NCBI GenBank assembly: GCA_030522415.1
Contig: CM060114.1
Location: forward strand, 28,834,804-28,898,803
DNA length: 64,000 nucleotides
Direction of reading: 5' to 3'
From: Channallabes apus
Taxonomy: Eukaryota; Chordata; Actinopteri; Siluriformes; Clariidae
Part shown: positions 1 through 12,810 of the stretch, piece after piece
How the letters are laid out: every line of letters begins with the position of its first letter
Position numbering within the stretch: the stretch's first letter is position 1
Position numbers and translations under genes: made by a program
The notes under the pieces: generated by a model
Told to the model about the DNA's origin: nothing
The model's database searches: none
The model's input: only the letters and a program-made list of their open reading frames with translations

Positions 1-1150
1 CCGGTTTCTGTTTATAAATGAAACCACGGCAAGCTGGGAACCATGTGCGTTTCTGTACTATGCTAATATCTACACAATGGGATGTTGAATGAAACCCTGG
101 ACTCAACTAGAAAAAAGAACTAACTGGCTAAAAACAGATCACTTTCTTACTTTCTACTGACTGAAATCAGTCACCATTTATAACTCATTACATTCAGCCA
201 CAAGCAATCCTCCACAAACTCTGACTCTGACATACTGTAAATAAGTACAGTATATTCTATATGTTCACTCTTTGTGCACTTTTTTCCACTGTGCCGGTAT
301 GTTCTGAACATAAATTGTTTTCTACACAGCTGTCCCAGCCTTCATTTTAGCCTCTGGTTCACCTGGGTGATTTACTGTTTTGTTATTCTCTAAAGCAGAA
401 TTACTGGGTGCTGGTTTTAACTACTGTACAGTATAACAGTGTAGAGAACAGGAACCAGCTTGAGTCGTGGATGTTCCACAATATTAAATATAACTACAAA
501 CAGTATTGCCATAAGCAGTGCACAACATGTCAACAATTCACTGGGGTTTAAGAGGAAATAGCACTTTGGGAAGTGTTGGTTTTAAAAGGGAATAATTCTC
601 TGTTGGGTGCTTATAGTAACTCGCTTTGCACATGATCGTTGGATCATGGACTCCCACATCGAATAACTGATTATTTTCCTATCGCATCATGCCCAATCAT
701 GAATTTATTCCTCATTCCTTATTTATAGCTGGATATACAATGCCAGACAAAATTCCGAAATGACACATATAGCATTAGGTAATTAAGTAACAACAATTCT
801 TGTCATAAGGTCAGCTATTCTGCAGTAGTTCTTGCAAAAGCAGTCTTGTCAAGTGCGTTTGCAAAACCCATCAAGCACCATGATGAAACTGGTTCTTATG
901 AAGTCTATCCCAGGGAGGCAAGACCAAAATTTACCTCTGCTGCAGAGGAAATCACCAATTAACAACCAGCACCTCAGATTAGAGCCATTATGAGGATTTA
1001 CAGGCTCAATATCAACTGTTCAAAAGACATTATTGCACATTTTTTGTATGCCTTTAGCATTGTTTTACAGTGTAGAAAGGAAATAAAAATCAGCAGGGAC
1101 CATGGAATTAGAATGTGTGTCAATACTCAGGTATACAGTATATTATTGTA
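1..1150. other. Gene-free stretch, no recognised element
   Basis: AT-rich DNA with short open frames only. I see no splice-bounded exon, RNA gene or clear transposon end here. Confidence 0.5.
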
Positions 1151-1152
1151 TA

Positions 1153-1452
1153 GAGTCACTGTGATCTCAGGGTTCACCAGGGTTCAATTCCCGCCCTGGT
1201 CTTTGTGCCCGACATCTGCATGTTCTCCCCATGCTTGATGGATTTCCTCTCACAGTCCAAAGACGTGCAGATTAAGTAAATTGGTGTTCCCAAATTGGCT
1301 GTAGTGCGTGAAAGAGCATGTGTGTGTGCCCTGAGATGGACCGGCACCCTGTCCAGGTTGTACTGTACCTCTAAAGTTTCCTGGGATAGGATCCAGGCCC
1401 CCCAACCTTGTATACAGGATAAAGCGACATAGAAGATGAATAAACGAATGAT
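1153..1452 (+). repeat. tRNA-derived SINE, family A, degraded copy
   Basis: The head has a decayed B-box-like stretch (GGTTCAATTCCC). It is followed by the body shared by all family A copies in this window: a segment on headers and cut-offs resembling 'catgttctcccc', 'gggtttcctc', 'cacagtccaaagacg' and a tail resembling 'ggataaagcgacatag'. It lies directly upstream of a Tc1 fragment. Transcription would be by RNA polymerase III from the tRNA-like head if intact; this head is too degraded for that. Confidence 0.7.
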
Positions 1453-1493
1453 TGGATACAGTCTTCAAGATATTTGTGTTTTCATTTTTGCCG

Positions 1494-2528
1494 TATATAT
1501 ACAGTGGCTTGCACCAGACAGGTCAGGGATAAAGTTATTGAGAAGTTTAAAGCAGGCTTAGGCTACAAAAAGATTCCCAAAGCCTTGAACATCCCACGGA
1601 GCACTGCTCAAACGATCATTCAGAAATGGAAGGAGTATGGCACAACTGTAAACCTACCAAGACAAGGCCGTCCACCTAAACTCACAGGCCGAACAAGGAG
1701 AGCGCTGATCGGAAATGCAGCCAAGACGCCCATGGTGACTCTGGACGAGCTGCAGAGATCTACAGCTCAGGGAATCTGTCCATAGGACAGCTATTAGTCG
1801 TGAACTGCACAAAGTTGGCCTTTATGGAAGAGTGGCAAGAAGAAAGCCATTGTTAACAGAAAACCATAAGAAGTCCCGTTTGCAGTTTGCCACAAGCCAT
1901 GTGGGGGACACAGCAAACATGTGGAAGAAGGTGCTCTGGTCAGATGAGACCAAAAAGGAACTTTTTTGGCCAAAATGCAAAACGCTATGGGTGGAAAACT
2001 AACACTGCACATCACTCTGAACACACCATCCCCACTGTCAAATATGGTGGTTGCAGCATCATGCTCTGGGGGTGATTCTCTTCAGCAGGGACAGGGAAGC
2101 TGGTCAGAGTTGATGGGAAGATGGATGGAGCCAAATACAGGGCAATCTTGGAAGAAAACCTCTTGGAGTCTGCAAAAGACTTGAGACTGGGGCGGAGGTT
2201 CACCTTCCAGCAGGACAACGACCCTAAACATAAAGCCAGGGCAACAATGGAATGGTTTAAAACAAAACATATCCATGTGTTAGAATGGCCCAGTCAAAGT
2301 CCAGATCTAAATCCAATCGAGAATCTGTGGCAAGATCTGAAAACTGCTGTTCACAAACGCTGTCCATCTAATCTGACTGAGCTGGAGCTGTTTTGCAAAG
2401 AAGAATGGGCGAGGATTTCAGTCTCTAGATGTGCAAAGCTGGTAGAGACATACCCTAAAAGACTGGCAGCTATAATTGCAGCAAAAGGTGGTTCTACAAA
2501 GTATTGACTCGGGGCTGAATAATTACGC
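1494..2528 (+). mobile_element. Tc1-like DNA transposon, frameshifted transposase
   Basis: The left end reads TACAGTGGCTTGCA, a common fish Tc1 terminus. The transposase is broken over three frames. The helix-turn-helix part lies at about 1510-1785 (IPRSTAQTIIQKWKEYG, then the GRPPKL hook). The first catalytic Asp lies in VLWSDET near 1936. The second is in FQQDNDPKHK near 2205, and the Glu is in SPDLNPIENLW near 2300, a DD34E-type layout. The frame ends at 2505 after AAKGGSTKY. At least two frameshifts, one before the first Asp motif and one after it, make it inactive. The right end is overrun by the next Tc1 element. Confidence 0.9.
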
Positions 2529-2530
2529 AT

Positions 2531-3838
2531 AAACATTAGACTTTCATATATTTTAGATTCATTACACACAAACTGAAGTAGTTCAAGCCTTTTATTGTTT
2601 CAATATTGATGATTGTGGCATACAGCTCATGAAAACCCAAAATCCCTATCTCAAAAAATTTGCATATTTCATCCGACCAATAAAAGAAAAGTGTTTTTAA
2701 TACAAAAAAGTCAACCTTCAAATAATTATGTTCAGTTCTGGACTCAATACTTGGTCGGGAATCCTTTTGCAGATTCTTGTGTCTTGTGTCTCTCAACTTT
2801 CTCTTCACAATATCCCACAGATTCTCTATGGGGTTCAGGTCAGGAGAGATGGCAGGCCAATTGAGCACAGTAATACCATGGTCAGTAAACCATTTACCAG
2901 TGGTTTTGGCACTGTGAGCAGGTGCCAGGTCGTGCTGAAAAATGAAATCTTCATCTCCATAAAGCTTTTCAGCAGATGGAAGCATGAAGTGCTCCAAAAT
3001 CTCCTGATAGCGAGCTGCATTGACCCTGCCCTTGATAAAACACAGTGGACCAACACCAGCAGCTGACATGGCACCCCAGACCATCACTGACTGTGGGTAC
3101 TTGACACTGGATTTCAGGCATTTTGGCATTTCCCTCTCCCCAGTCTTCCTCCAGACTCTGGCACCTTGATTTCCGAACGACATGCAAAATTTGCAACCTG
3201 TAGCCCATTTCCTGCACACGCCTGTACACGGTGGCTCTGGATGTTTCTACTCCAGACTCAGTCCACTGCTTCCGCAGGTCCCCCAAGGTCTGGAATCGGT
3301 CCTTCTCCACAATCTTCCTCAGGGCCCGGTCACCTCTTCTCGTTGTGCAGCGTTTTCTGCCACACTTTTTCCTTCCCACAGACGTCCCACTGAGGTGCCT
3401 TGATACAGCACTCTGGGAACAGCCTATTCGTTCAGAAATGTCTTTCTGTGTCTTACCCTCTTGCTTGAGGGTGTCAATGATGGCCTTCTGGACAGCAGTC
3501 AGGTCGGCAGTCTTACCCATGATTGCGGTTTTGAGTAATGAACCAGGCTGGGAGTTTTTTAAAAGCCTCAGGAATCTTTTGCAGGTGTTTAGAGTTAATT
3601 AGTTGATTCAGATGATTAGGTTAATAGCTCGTTTAGAGAACCTTTTCATGATATGCTAATTTTTTGAGTTTTCATGAGCTGTATGCCACAATCATCAATA
3701 TTAAAACAATAAAAGGCTTGAACTACTTCAGTTGTGTGTAATGAATCTAAAATATATGAAAGTCTAATGTTTATCAGTACATTACAGAAAATAATGAATT
3801 TTATCACAATATGCTAATTTTTTGAGAAGGACTTGTAT
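2531..3838 (-). mobile_element. Tc1-like transposon, internally deleted transposase, long terminal inverted repeats
   Basis: Bases 2531-2643 and 3664-3775 are inverted copies (about 110 bp, few mismatches), and the right end continues to about 3838. On the minus strand the transposase begins at 3520 (MGKTADLTAVQKAIIDTLKQ) with an HTH that keeps KDISERIGCSQSAVSRHLSG. It then breaks near 3190, where the segment holding the first catalytic Asp is missing: VYRRVQEMGYR joins directly onto KFCMSFGNQG. The remaining part, in another frame, keeps FIFQHDLAPAHSA and SPDLNPIENLW. The left outer TIR appears truncated against the preceding Tc1. It is a different Tc1 family from its neighbour and cannot encode an active enzyme. 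Confidence 0.9.
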
Positions 3839-5569
3839 ATTAGATACTGAACGAGAACACTTGACTTTTGTTTGTACATACAGTAACTCTGTTTATTTGT
3901 ATAAAAATCCACATATAGATATGGTTATATATGAAAATTGTACCCAATCATTGGTTTTAATTTAGCTGCCCAAAATAAATAAAACTTGGTTGTTTTCCTC
4001 ACTTAAGCAAAGAAAGTCTTGATGTTGAGAGTATTCCCTGAATGGAGCATGTGTTCTTACTTTTCAGCAATAATCTTACAGCTGTAACCATTGCTGGACT
4101 CTGTTTACCATGATGGTTTATTTCCATTGAGATGATTTCCTGATGAAATCGCTCACCATACTTACTGTAGATTCAACTTCATATGTATATGAAAACCTAA
4201 AAAATGCAGCAAAATTGAGTATAGATCTAAAGTATATATAATTCTAGTCTAGTTACAGTTTGCATTTATTTATATACATTATTTTAAAGCCTTTTGACGT
4301 GGTCTCACAAACCACCATCAGGCTTGTTAAAGTCCATATCCTGAAAAATAAAGCAAACTGACAATTTTATGCGTTACGTTTTAAATTTCTTTTAGTAAAC
4401 CACAGTTGGCCAAATTTGCATATTATATAATCACAATATAAATCAAATATGAGTATTCTGCTTACTCTTTTCATACAATAAATTGCCTTCCCTGCTTGAC
4501 AGATCATTTAAATAATTTTATTAATAAATGCCTAAAATAAATAAAAAATTAATGAAATTCAATATCTGCCAACAGAATACAACTATTTTAATGTAAACAA
4601 ATGAAAATAATTAGAAGTTGATTTCATTGTAATTACAATCAAACAGAAAACACTACAGTAATGTGGTTTTGGTCAAACTTAATAACTTAATAATAATGGT
4701 TTTTGCAGCTTTGTTTTGAGCACAGATCATTACAAATGCATAATCTGAAAATGTATCCACTACAACTTTGTCTTAAATACTGTACAGACCAGATATATTG
4801 TTATTAATTACAGTACTATGCCATTACAACACCAGCTAGTTGCCTCATATTATTTAAAAAATTTTTTTAGCTATATACAGTAGTTATCTCTCTAACTGAA
4901 CATCTTTTTCTAAAAACTCTGGCAGCACATTTAATGCCACCGACATCCTAAAATTACAACAAAGCTTTCACTCAACTTTAGAAACTAACTGCTTCCACAG
5001 GTTGGATGGTGAAGCTGTAAAATACTGATATTTCCACAGGTTGTGGTTTGCATTTTTCGCAGATTATCTTCTCAGCTAAAATGGATTCATCCACATCACG
5101 TATTCGGGAAGACTACCGAGTGCTCTGCTGTGATTACTGTAAGACATCTATTTGCATTCTGTATAGCTTTATAAAAATTTTTTATTTCCATTGCATTTAC
5201 TTTTATTATTAACACAAAAATACAATCATATACAGAATACAAATTTTTGGAGAAATTCACATACAGTAGTTCCAATGGGGGCACAAACATTTTCTTACAG
5301 AAACGCATGACATTTCAACATTTCTAATATGATACCAGTGAAAGCTCAGTAGTTCAGGTTCTGACCAGGTGATTAAAAGACCTACTGTTGAGCCTTGAGC
5401 CTTTTAAATAAAATTTTTAATAGGAAAGGTGTTAAGAAATTAAACTTTATATAAATAATTATCTAGTAATGAAGATAAAGTAGCAAAAGTAAGTCACGCA
5501 GTTTCTACCAATGTAAGTATTAAATATCTACTTCGAATTATACATTGATATAAAATTAAATTGCCACGT
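3839..5569. other. Gene-free AT-rich stretch with one decayed coding-like segment
   Basis: Mostly low-complexity AT-rich DNA. On the minus strand, about 4165-4000, a frame reads GERFHQEIISMEINHHGK, resembling a GERFHQ-type segment I associate with decayed repeat-borne coding sequence. I cannot name its parent element. Nothing else is recognisable. Confidence 0.4.
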
Positions 5570-5740
5570 AGAAGGCCTGGGTTTAATTCCTACCCAATGC
5601 CCAAACCCCAGCCACTGGATGCAGTTCCGGTCCCAAGCCCGGATAACATGCGAGGGTTGCATCAGGAAGGGCATCCGGCATAAAACCTGTGCGGATCAGA
5701 TGGTCCGCCGGGGCGACTACTTGATGGGAGCAGCTGGAAA
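5570..5740 (+). repeat. RTE-like LINE 3' tail fragment
   Basis: The text reads 'caggaagggcatccggc', 'aaacctgtgc' and 'gggcgactac' followed by 'tgatgggagcagc'. This is the usual 3' end of fish RTE-like LINEs, and it matches the end of the larger RTE copy near 35,310 ('ggcgacccctgaaagggaac'). Only the 3' end is present, as expected from 5'-truncated retrotransposition. Confidence 0.6.
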
Positions 5741-7150
5741 AAACTAACAACAAAACATATTAAATTGATGAAATGATTGTTTTCATATGAAACGTACTGT
5801 ATGTACAGTTTTGATGTTTTTTCCAGAAATGGCGTACTAAGAAAACCTTCTACATTGATGCTCTCTAGGGAATAGTGAAATGCTGGGATGAGTGCGTTAA
5901 TGTAACCTGGTGTTAGCAAAGAAAACAGACTAGCGTAGGCAAGTATAATGAGCAAAAAATCTAACTCAACACTGCATAGCTATAATGCTAATACATTAAA
6001 TAATAGCTATAACATTAATTACATTGTGTAGCATGTGAAAGTCACCACAGATGATGAATTGGCACGATTTTGTAGAGTTACATTAGGCGATAGCTTCTAA
6101 GTTCTTAACGAGGAATAGATGCTAAACTGAAATTATTAGATGCCAAACTAGTTAGATAGATAGATAGATTAAAGTGGTTAATTGCAGTTCAGCCCAGTTT
6201 GTAAGTATGTAAAAGTATAAATATGCCAATAATAATACTTGTGTAGGTGTAATAATAAAGTAGAATTACTCAATGTTTTTTCCACACTCACTATCTGTAT
6301 TGTGTGGTTATACAGTTCCTTCGGTAATTTCCTCTACAGTATCGGCATTTCCAAGCAGGAGACCAAACACTAGTCACAGGCCCAATTAAAGCATACGCCC
6401 CATAAACTTCCTGTCGCAGTTGCCCTTACAGACGCTTATATAAATATCAAAGAGGCCAACAGCCAATGAGGAGCACTCTGCAGGTCCTACTGTACAATGC
6501 ATATCTGATTGTATAAAAATGTTTGGATTTGGCATGGTTCGGTTTTCCAGCCGTTTGTAAAGATATTAATACTGTATCTGAAGGAAGTAGCTTGATGTTG
6601 AAGATCACTTATACATGTTCATAACCAAACAAACATATCCTGAGAATACAAAACGAATAGAGCACAATGGAGGTCATGATGATGAAACATTTCCTGATAT
6701 GGAGGCTGTTCATAATTGTAAGCAAAAGAGTTCTCCAGAGGGACAGCCACGGTCCTGGGAAGTAGTGACCAGGGATCAGAAGGAGCATGGCAGCTGAGAC
6801 CCCTTCCTCCTTTCCTCTTCTCCCTCCCTCCCTCTCCTCCCTCTCCTCCACATGAGTAGGTCCATATCAGCCAGCGCTCACAAACCTTTAAATGACAGCG
6901 ATAACAAAAAAAAGTGGGAGGTCTCTTTCAAATTGCAAACAACTTCTCAGAGTCTGCTGGTGGGAAGAGTTTAGAACTTCCTCTTAGCTGACCTTAGTGA
7001 GAAAATCTGAATAGATTTTCCAATGGGTATCGGTTATTATTAGTACTTATACGAGCAGTAATAGTAGTTGTTGTGTGGGAATGTTTTGGTAAAGCAGTAC
7101 CACGAGCGATTCCTGAAAGAAATCCCTAGAAGCCTGATTTCATTAGCTTT
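5741..7150. other. Gene-free stretch
   Basis: AT-rich with a short GATA run near 6154 and a CT-rich tract at 6800-6850. Short open frames show no domain. No exon, RNA gene or element end is recognised. Confidence 0.4.
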
Positions 7151-7159
7151 CTTTTGAAG

Positions 7160-7985
7160 AACTGGTATGCAAAAGTATGTGCACCTCACCAAATAAAATA
7201 AATAAATAAAATGAATTCAATGGAATAAACACAACCTTTGTAGAGAATCTAATTTCCTACAAACGTTATTGAACAATTTCTTAATTTGATAACTTCAAAA
7301 GTAAGGAAATAGTAATTGTGGCACGATTAAAAGTTTGAATACCCTACTTATTTAAAAGTAGGTAACTAAATACAGTACGTACTAACACCCCTTCTGGCAG
7401 ACATAACAGCTTTTTCTTACCAGTTAAGGGCTGATCTATTTTTGTTTTAGGAATTTTTGCTCATCTTGTTTGCAGAATGTTTCCAGTCTGAAATCTTATT
7501 GGTCTTATCTTGTAATATTTGGAGAACTCTGCAATGACTTTGTCTTCTAATACATATACTTCAATATGGAAGAATAACATATACAACAGTACAACAGCTA
7601 TAACAGCTTCCACTCTTCCTGGAAGGCCCTCCACAAGATGTTGGAGTGTTTCTGTGGAATTTCATGCCCACTGATTCTGTAGAGCATTTATGAGGTCAGG
7701 CACTGATGTTGGACGAGAAGGTCGCAATCTCTGTTCCAGTTCATCTCAAAGGTGCTTGATGGGGTCGAGGTCAGAGCCCTGCGCATCCCAGTTCTTCATC
7801 AAACTATGTCTTTATAATCATTGCTGTGTGCACAGTCATGTTGGACAAAAAAAGGCTTTTCTCACACAGTTGCCACAAAGTTGGCAGCAGAGCATTGTCC
7901 AAGATGTCTTGGTATGCTGAAGCATTAAATTTGTCCTTCACAGTGGATAAGGGCCCTGATTGGCTTGATTGGCGACTTCACTGAC
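7160..7985 (-). mobile_element. Decayed Tc1-like transposon remnant
   Basis: Read on the minus strand, 7985-7560 keeps the C-terminal half of a Tc1 transposase. There is a degenerate second-Asp region ('VQHDCAH'-like), then NWDAQGSDLDPIKHLWDELEQ with the Glu position now Lys, and then LQHLVEGLPGRVEAVIA. It carries stops and frameshifts throughout. The left edge near 7160 ('gcaaaagtatgtgcacc') resembles a Tc1 terminal repeat. It is non-functional. Confidence 0.7.
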
Positions 7986-8059
7986 TAGGAGGTGTACACG
8001 TCATCAGTGACCAGCTACATGAACGTGCACAGATGACTTCACTGTCTCCAAGAGCATCA

Positions 8060-9470
8060 TCTCACGACCCAACCAGAAACCGTGGATTACTACGGAAGTG
8101 CGTGATGAAGGACCCGAGACTCTTCCTTCAAAGCGGGAGACAAGGTGGCCCTTAGAAGAGCAAGAGCCAAACTTTCTCGGGCCATCAGAGAGGTGAAGCG
8201 CGTACACGCCCAGAGAATCCACAACCACTTCACAGACAGCGGCGACACACGGCGCATGTGGCAGGGCTTACAAGCCATCACAAACTACAGGACGACATTA
8301 CCTGCCTGTGACGGTGACGGCTCCCTCCCAGATGCGCTGAACAACTTCTACGCTTGGTTCGACAGGCAGAACGACGTGGCGGCAAGGAAGACCACCCATC
8401 CTCCGAACGACCAGGTGCTGTGTCTCACTACAGCTGAGGTGAGGAAAACTCTACGCAGAGTCAACCCACGTAAAGCTGCTGGTCCAGACAACATCCCAGT
8501 GCTCAGAGAATGTGGTGAACAGCTGGCAGATGTTCTCACCGACATCTTCAACATCTCTCTGAGCAGCGCCGTCGTTCCTGTCGTCCCCGTGCCCAAGAAG
8601 TCTACTGTGTCCTGTCTCAATGACTACCGTCCCGTTGCACTTACACCCACCATCATGAAGTGCTTCGAGCGGCTCGTCATGAGACACATCAAGACCCTGC
8701 TGCCCCCCTCACTGGACCCACCACACTGAGCACTGGGGTCCCACAAGGCTGTGTGCTCAGTCCCCTGCTGTTCACACTGCTGACTCACGACTGTGTGGCA
8801 ACGCACAGTTCGAATCACATCATTAAGTTCGCTGATGACACAAGAACGACGAGTCAGCGTACAGAGAGGACGTGCAGAGGCTAACGGACTGGTGTAAAGA
8901 CAACAACCAGCCTCTGAATGTTGACAAGACAAAGGAGATGGTTGTTGACTTTAGGAGGACACGAGGCGACCATTCTCCGCTGAACATCAACGGCTCTTCT
9001 GTTGGAATCGTCGAAAGCACCAAATTACTGGGCGTCCACCTGGAGAAGGACCTCAGCTGGTCCCTCAACACCAGCTCCCTACACAAGAAAGCCCAACAGC
9101 GTCTCTCCTTTCTGAGAAGACTGAGGAAGGCCCAGCTTCCACCACCGATCCTGACCACCTTCTATAGAAGAACAATCGAGAGCATCCTGAGCGGCTGCAT
9201 CACTGTCTGGTTCCGGAATTGTGCCATATCGGACCCCAAGACCCTACAGCGGATAGTGAGGACAGCGGAGAAGATCATCGGGGTCTCTCTCCCCTCTATT
9301 GAAGACATCTACACCGCACGCTGCATCCGTAAAGCCACCAGCATTGTGGCTGATCGGACACACCCCTCTCACACACTCTTCACACTCCTGCCATCTGGAA
9401 AAAGGTACCGAAACATTCGGGCACACACTTCTACCTCCTTAACAGTTAAACATCATTCTAACGGTCAATA
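8060..9470 (+). mobile_element. L2/CR1-like LINE, partial reverse transcriptase ORF (broken)
   Basis: A non-LTR reverse transcriptase without its endonuclease. The frame at 8145-8729 holds the fingers ([20 protein letters not shown], then [20 protein letters not shown]). A deletion at about 8715 removes part of the palm. The next frame (8690-8884) has GVPQGCVLSPLLF and the catalytic box FADDT. The third frame (8872-9471) has the thumb and C-terminus (LLGVHLEKDLSW to HTLFTLLPSGKRYRNI). The order of blocks and the C-terminal 'LLPSGKRYR' fit fish L2/CR1-like LINEs. Two frame changes and the deletion make it dead. Confidence 0.85.
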
Positions 9471-9765
9471 AATATATGTGCAATATTGTGTACAATACCA
9501 CTGTGCAATATACTGTATAATACCACAGACTTCAGATATTTATGTAACATATTTAAAAGTATCTCACATCGTACTCCATTTGATGTCAACCATTTAAAAA
9601 ATGTTTTTATTTTATTTTATTTTTTATTTTTTTTTTGCGTCATGCTGTTTTTGTCTTGTCATTTGTATTTTTTGTTCTGGAAGCTCCGTCACTAAAACAA
9701 ATTCCTTATACGTGCAAGCGTACTTGGCAATAAAACTCTTTCTGATTCTGATTCTGATTCTTCCA
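9471..9765 (+). repeat. LINE 3' end with (TCTGAT)n tail
   Basis: Continues the LINE: an AT-rich 3' UTR ending in AATAAAAC followed by three copies of TCTGAT at 9739-9760. Such short tandem tails mark the 3' end of L2-like LINEs in fish. Confidence 0.7.
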
Positions 9766-9826
9766 GACTGTGCAACAGTTTTTTTCCACAAGCCATCCGT
9801 CTCCTCAACAAAAAGGGACTGGACTG

Positions 9827-9858
<32 letters not shown>

Positions 9859-10440
9859 TACCACTCAGCTTAACTCAACTACCTCAAAATATTGGGACTG
9901 GACTGACTAATCAACACAAGTGTAGACACACTGACCTACACTACCAAACTATCAAACACACCAACCTGTAAATGCTTCACTGTTTATCTCTTTTGCACAA
10001 TAATCATTACTGGACTACTTTTTGCACTAATTCCTCAATTCTTGCTGCTGTGTTAAGGAATGTTTACAGTTTCTCACTACCTCAACACATATTATTCTGT
10101 TATGTTATGTCGTGTTCGTTGCACTGTCACTTTGTTGTTGCTCTTGTTTCCACATTTGAACGTGCACTTAATCTGTAAAAACCTGTAGTCTTACTTACTG
10201 TAGCTAGTTAGTTTTTGTAAATTTATGTTGTAATTTATGTTAGTCTATCTGTCTTGTCTTTGCTAGCCAGCTAACTAGGCCTCTTTAGTTAGCTAGTTTT
10301 AGTGTTTCTGTTAATTTATGTTGTAAATTTATGTTGCATGTAGCCCCTTGGTCCTGGAGGAACGTTGTTTCGTTTCACGTGTACTAACTGTATATGGTTG
10401 AAATGACAATAAAAGCCTTTGAACTTGAACTTCAACTTGA
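9766..10440 (+). mobile_element. Second LINE 3' fragment, containing a (CA)n tract
   Basis: Begins inside a LINE C-terminus (the text after 9770 translates as FFPQAIRLLN in one frame with small changes). It runs through a CA microsatellite at about 9832-9857 and an AT-rich 3' UTR, and ends at about 10,400-10,440 with ATAAAAGCC and short TTGAACT repeats. It sits head to tail against the previous tail, so two LINE insertions or a rearranged copy are joined here. Confidence 0.6.
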
Positions 10441-12110
10441 AACACCTGGATTCAATCATTACCAGGTTAGGCCAAATACGTTTCTCTATATAGTGTATGT
10501 CATGTTGATTTAGCCCTTTTTATCCATCAGCACCTGTTGTGAGTAGCATCATTACAGTATATCTGTTGTATCCGAGCCATTGCTCATGTGGTATTCATAC
10601 TTGTCTAGTTTATGTCTGTTTGTTTTGTATTCCTAGTCGCTGTTCATGTGTGCATCATGTCACGCTTGCGTTCCTCCTATGCAGATTATTTTTGTACAAG
10701 CAATGTGGAACAGTTTAGCACTGTAGAACACCATCCCTTCTGGGTCAGCTAAACCTTGCTGTCAGTTGGGGGTTTGTTTTGCCTTCCTGCCCACCCAGCA
10801 TACTGGCAGTTCAATCTAAAAGCTTTATTGGTCGTCCAGATCCGACAATTTAGAGGGTGGAAATTTCTTTGATATATTTTTTTATAACTTTTCCCTTCAT
10901 TGTTGGCATCAATTTGATTCATTTTCACATCATCAGTCAACTGCTTAAAGGAATTTATTGCTCCCTGGTACTTGTAGGCATGGGAAAAATGACTGTTAAA
11001 TGTGAGATATCTGTCCCAGGCATGTGGGTAGAGCTATGTCTGCAGAACGACAGGTATTGCCTTTAAGCGTGTTGACTACAGATTTATGAGGGAGTTTTGC
11101 TTAAAGTTTTGCATTTTGTGTAGGGTGCTTATCAACAGTCAAGTATGCACCCATTCCTTAAGACTCTGCTCTTGGGTGTTGCACTGTAGCGCTGCCTCAG
11201 GCATAAAGACGCTCTTGGGAGGGTATGGGAATGAATCTGCCTTCCCTCAGGTTCATTGATAAGACATCTGTTCCAGTTCAGGCCCACGCTGCTTTCTTTA
11301 TAAGCCGAACGTGCAAGTTCTTGATTCGAAAATTCCAAATATCACAGATATTTTCAGACCACCCAAGTCTTCATCTTGACAAGCTACAGAGTGACCACCC
11401 CACCTCAGTAATCTACAGATCAAAGTATTACTGTATACTGGGCAGTGTGGGCATGTCACCGTTTCTCATTAGGGAAATTACATCAGACTCATAGCACTTT
11501 TTTTTTTTTACTGATAAGTTTGGTATGTCCTCTGAATCTATGACCATGAAACTTGGAATGTGATACATAAATAAGTTTATCATTATATTTCATTATACAA
11601 TACATTACTAGCGCAATATTCAAATCTGATTGCTCAGCAGGAGGCGATTTATCTTTTATAACTTGTGTAAGAACAGTTCGGATGGTAGTTCCAGCGGAAA
11701 GGTATTGAAGATCAATCAAATGTAAGAGCACTGTGGTATAAATCAGTCTTTGTACAGCGTTTAACCTATACAGGGAGTTTGTGATTGAGGTAGAAAGTTG
11801 GAAAAGTCTCCAAATGAGACAGGAAACTGGTAGACTATGAATGTGAGAGGAACTGAGAGTACAGAAATGCCTTCAATGATTGCAACAGATATGGCATGGC
11901 TTAATAAATATGAGGATTCATCAGAAAGAAAACGCTGATAGTAAGATTATTTTCAAATCTGACTGGTTAATATCCAGAGACAGATGTGGACAAAGATTTA
12001 GTTAAAAAGATGTGGATTTAATGAATACAGACACAGTGCAGTCGGTCCAAACACTCATTAAGGACTCGGTTCAGGTTCAGGTTGGAAATTTGTAAGAACA
12101 GAATATTTTA
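10441..12110. other. Gene-free stretch
   Basis: No exon with paired splice sites and no RNA gene recognised; small open frames are shadowless and lack motifs. Confidence 0.4.
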
Positions 12111-12114
12111 CTGT

Positions 12115-12810
12115 ACTTACACTGTACAATCTCCTTGCTTTTCAATATACTTTGCCCATCCGTCTGCAAGTTTTCGAATACCCTCATTAAAAAATGTTTA
12201 CGTCTGAGCTGCGAGCCAGGAATGCTCCGCTGTCTTCACTTCTTCATCAGAAGTGAAACTTCATCCACGTAGAGCTGCTTTCAGGAAAGCAAACGGGTAA
12301 AATTCAGATGGACTGAGATCAGCACTAACGGAGGATGCTTTCACACCTCAAAAGTGTCGACAGAAGGGTGCAGATGTGCATCATCATGCAAGATCACAAC
12401 GCCCTCGCATAGTGCAGGCTCCAGCTCTTCAATAATCGTCTCACTGTAATGAGCTCTGTTGACTGTTGAACCTTTTTCCTGATAATGTTCCAATGCCGGC
12501 CCTTGAGAATCCCAGAAAACTGTAAGCGTTGATGAATTTTCCAGCTGATGCATGACTTTTCAACTTCTTGAGGATGTTTCCATTCCATACTCTGCTGTTT
12601 ACTCTCAGACTCCTAGTCCCTGGTAGCCATGTCTCGTTACTAGTAGTGGTTCTCTTGAAGAAACTTTCATCTTCCTTGGAGTATCGCTCCAATTTGTGCA
12701 TGCAGATATCTAAACACTCCTGTTTATGCTGCTTATATGTGAATTGTTCCTGCACTATGGATAATTGCATGTTGCTCTTCTTTCGTGCAAATCACAAGTG
12801 GGGCACACAT
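12115..12810 (-). pseudogene. Mariner (DD34D-type) transposase remnant
   Basis: Read from 12,770 downward, frames give NETWLPG (first Asp of the usual DETW changed to Asn). Then come MEWKHPQ, LTVFWDSQGPALEHYQEKG and VVILHDDAHLHPS (second Asp present), and finally DLSPSEFYPF near 12,300, where the third acidic residue (usually Asp) reads Glu. This order is that of mariner transposases of the irritans/SETMAR type, not Tc1. Several frameshifts separate the parts. No terminal repeats were recognised. Confidence 0.85.
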
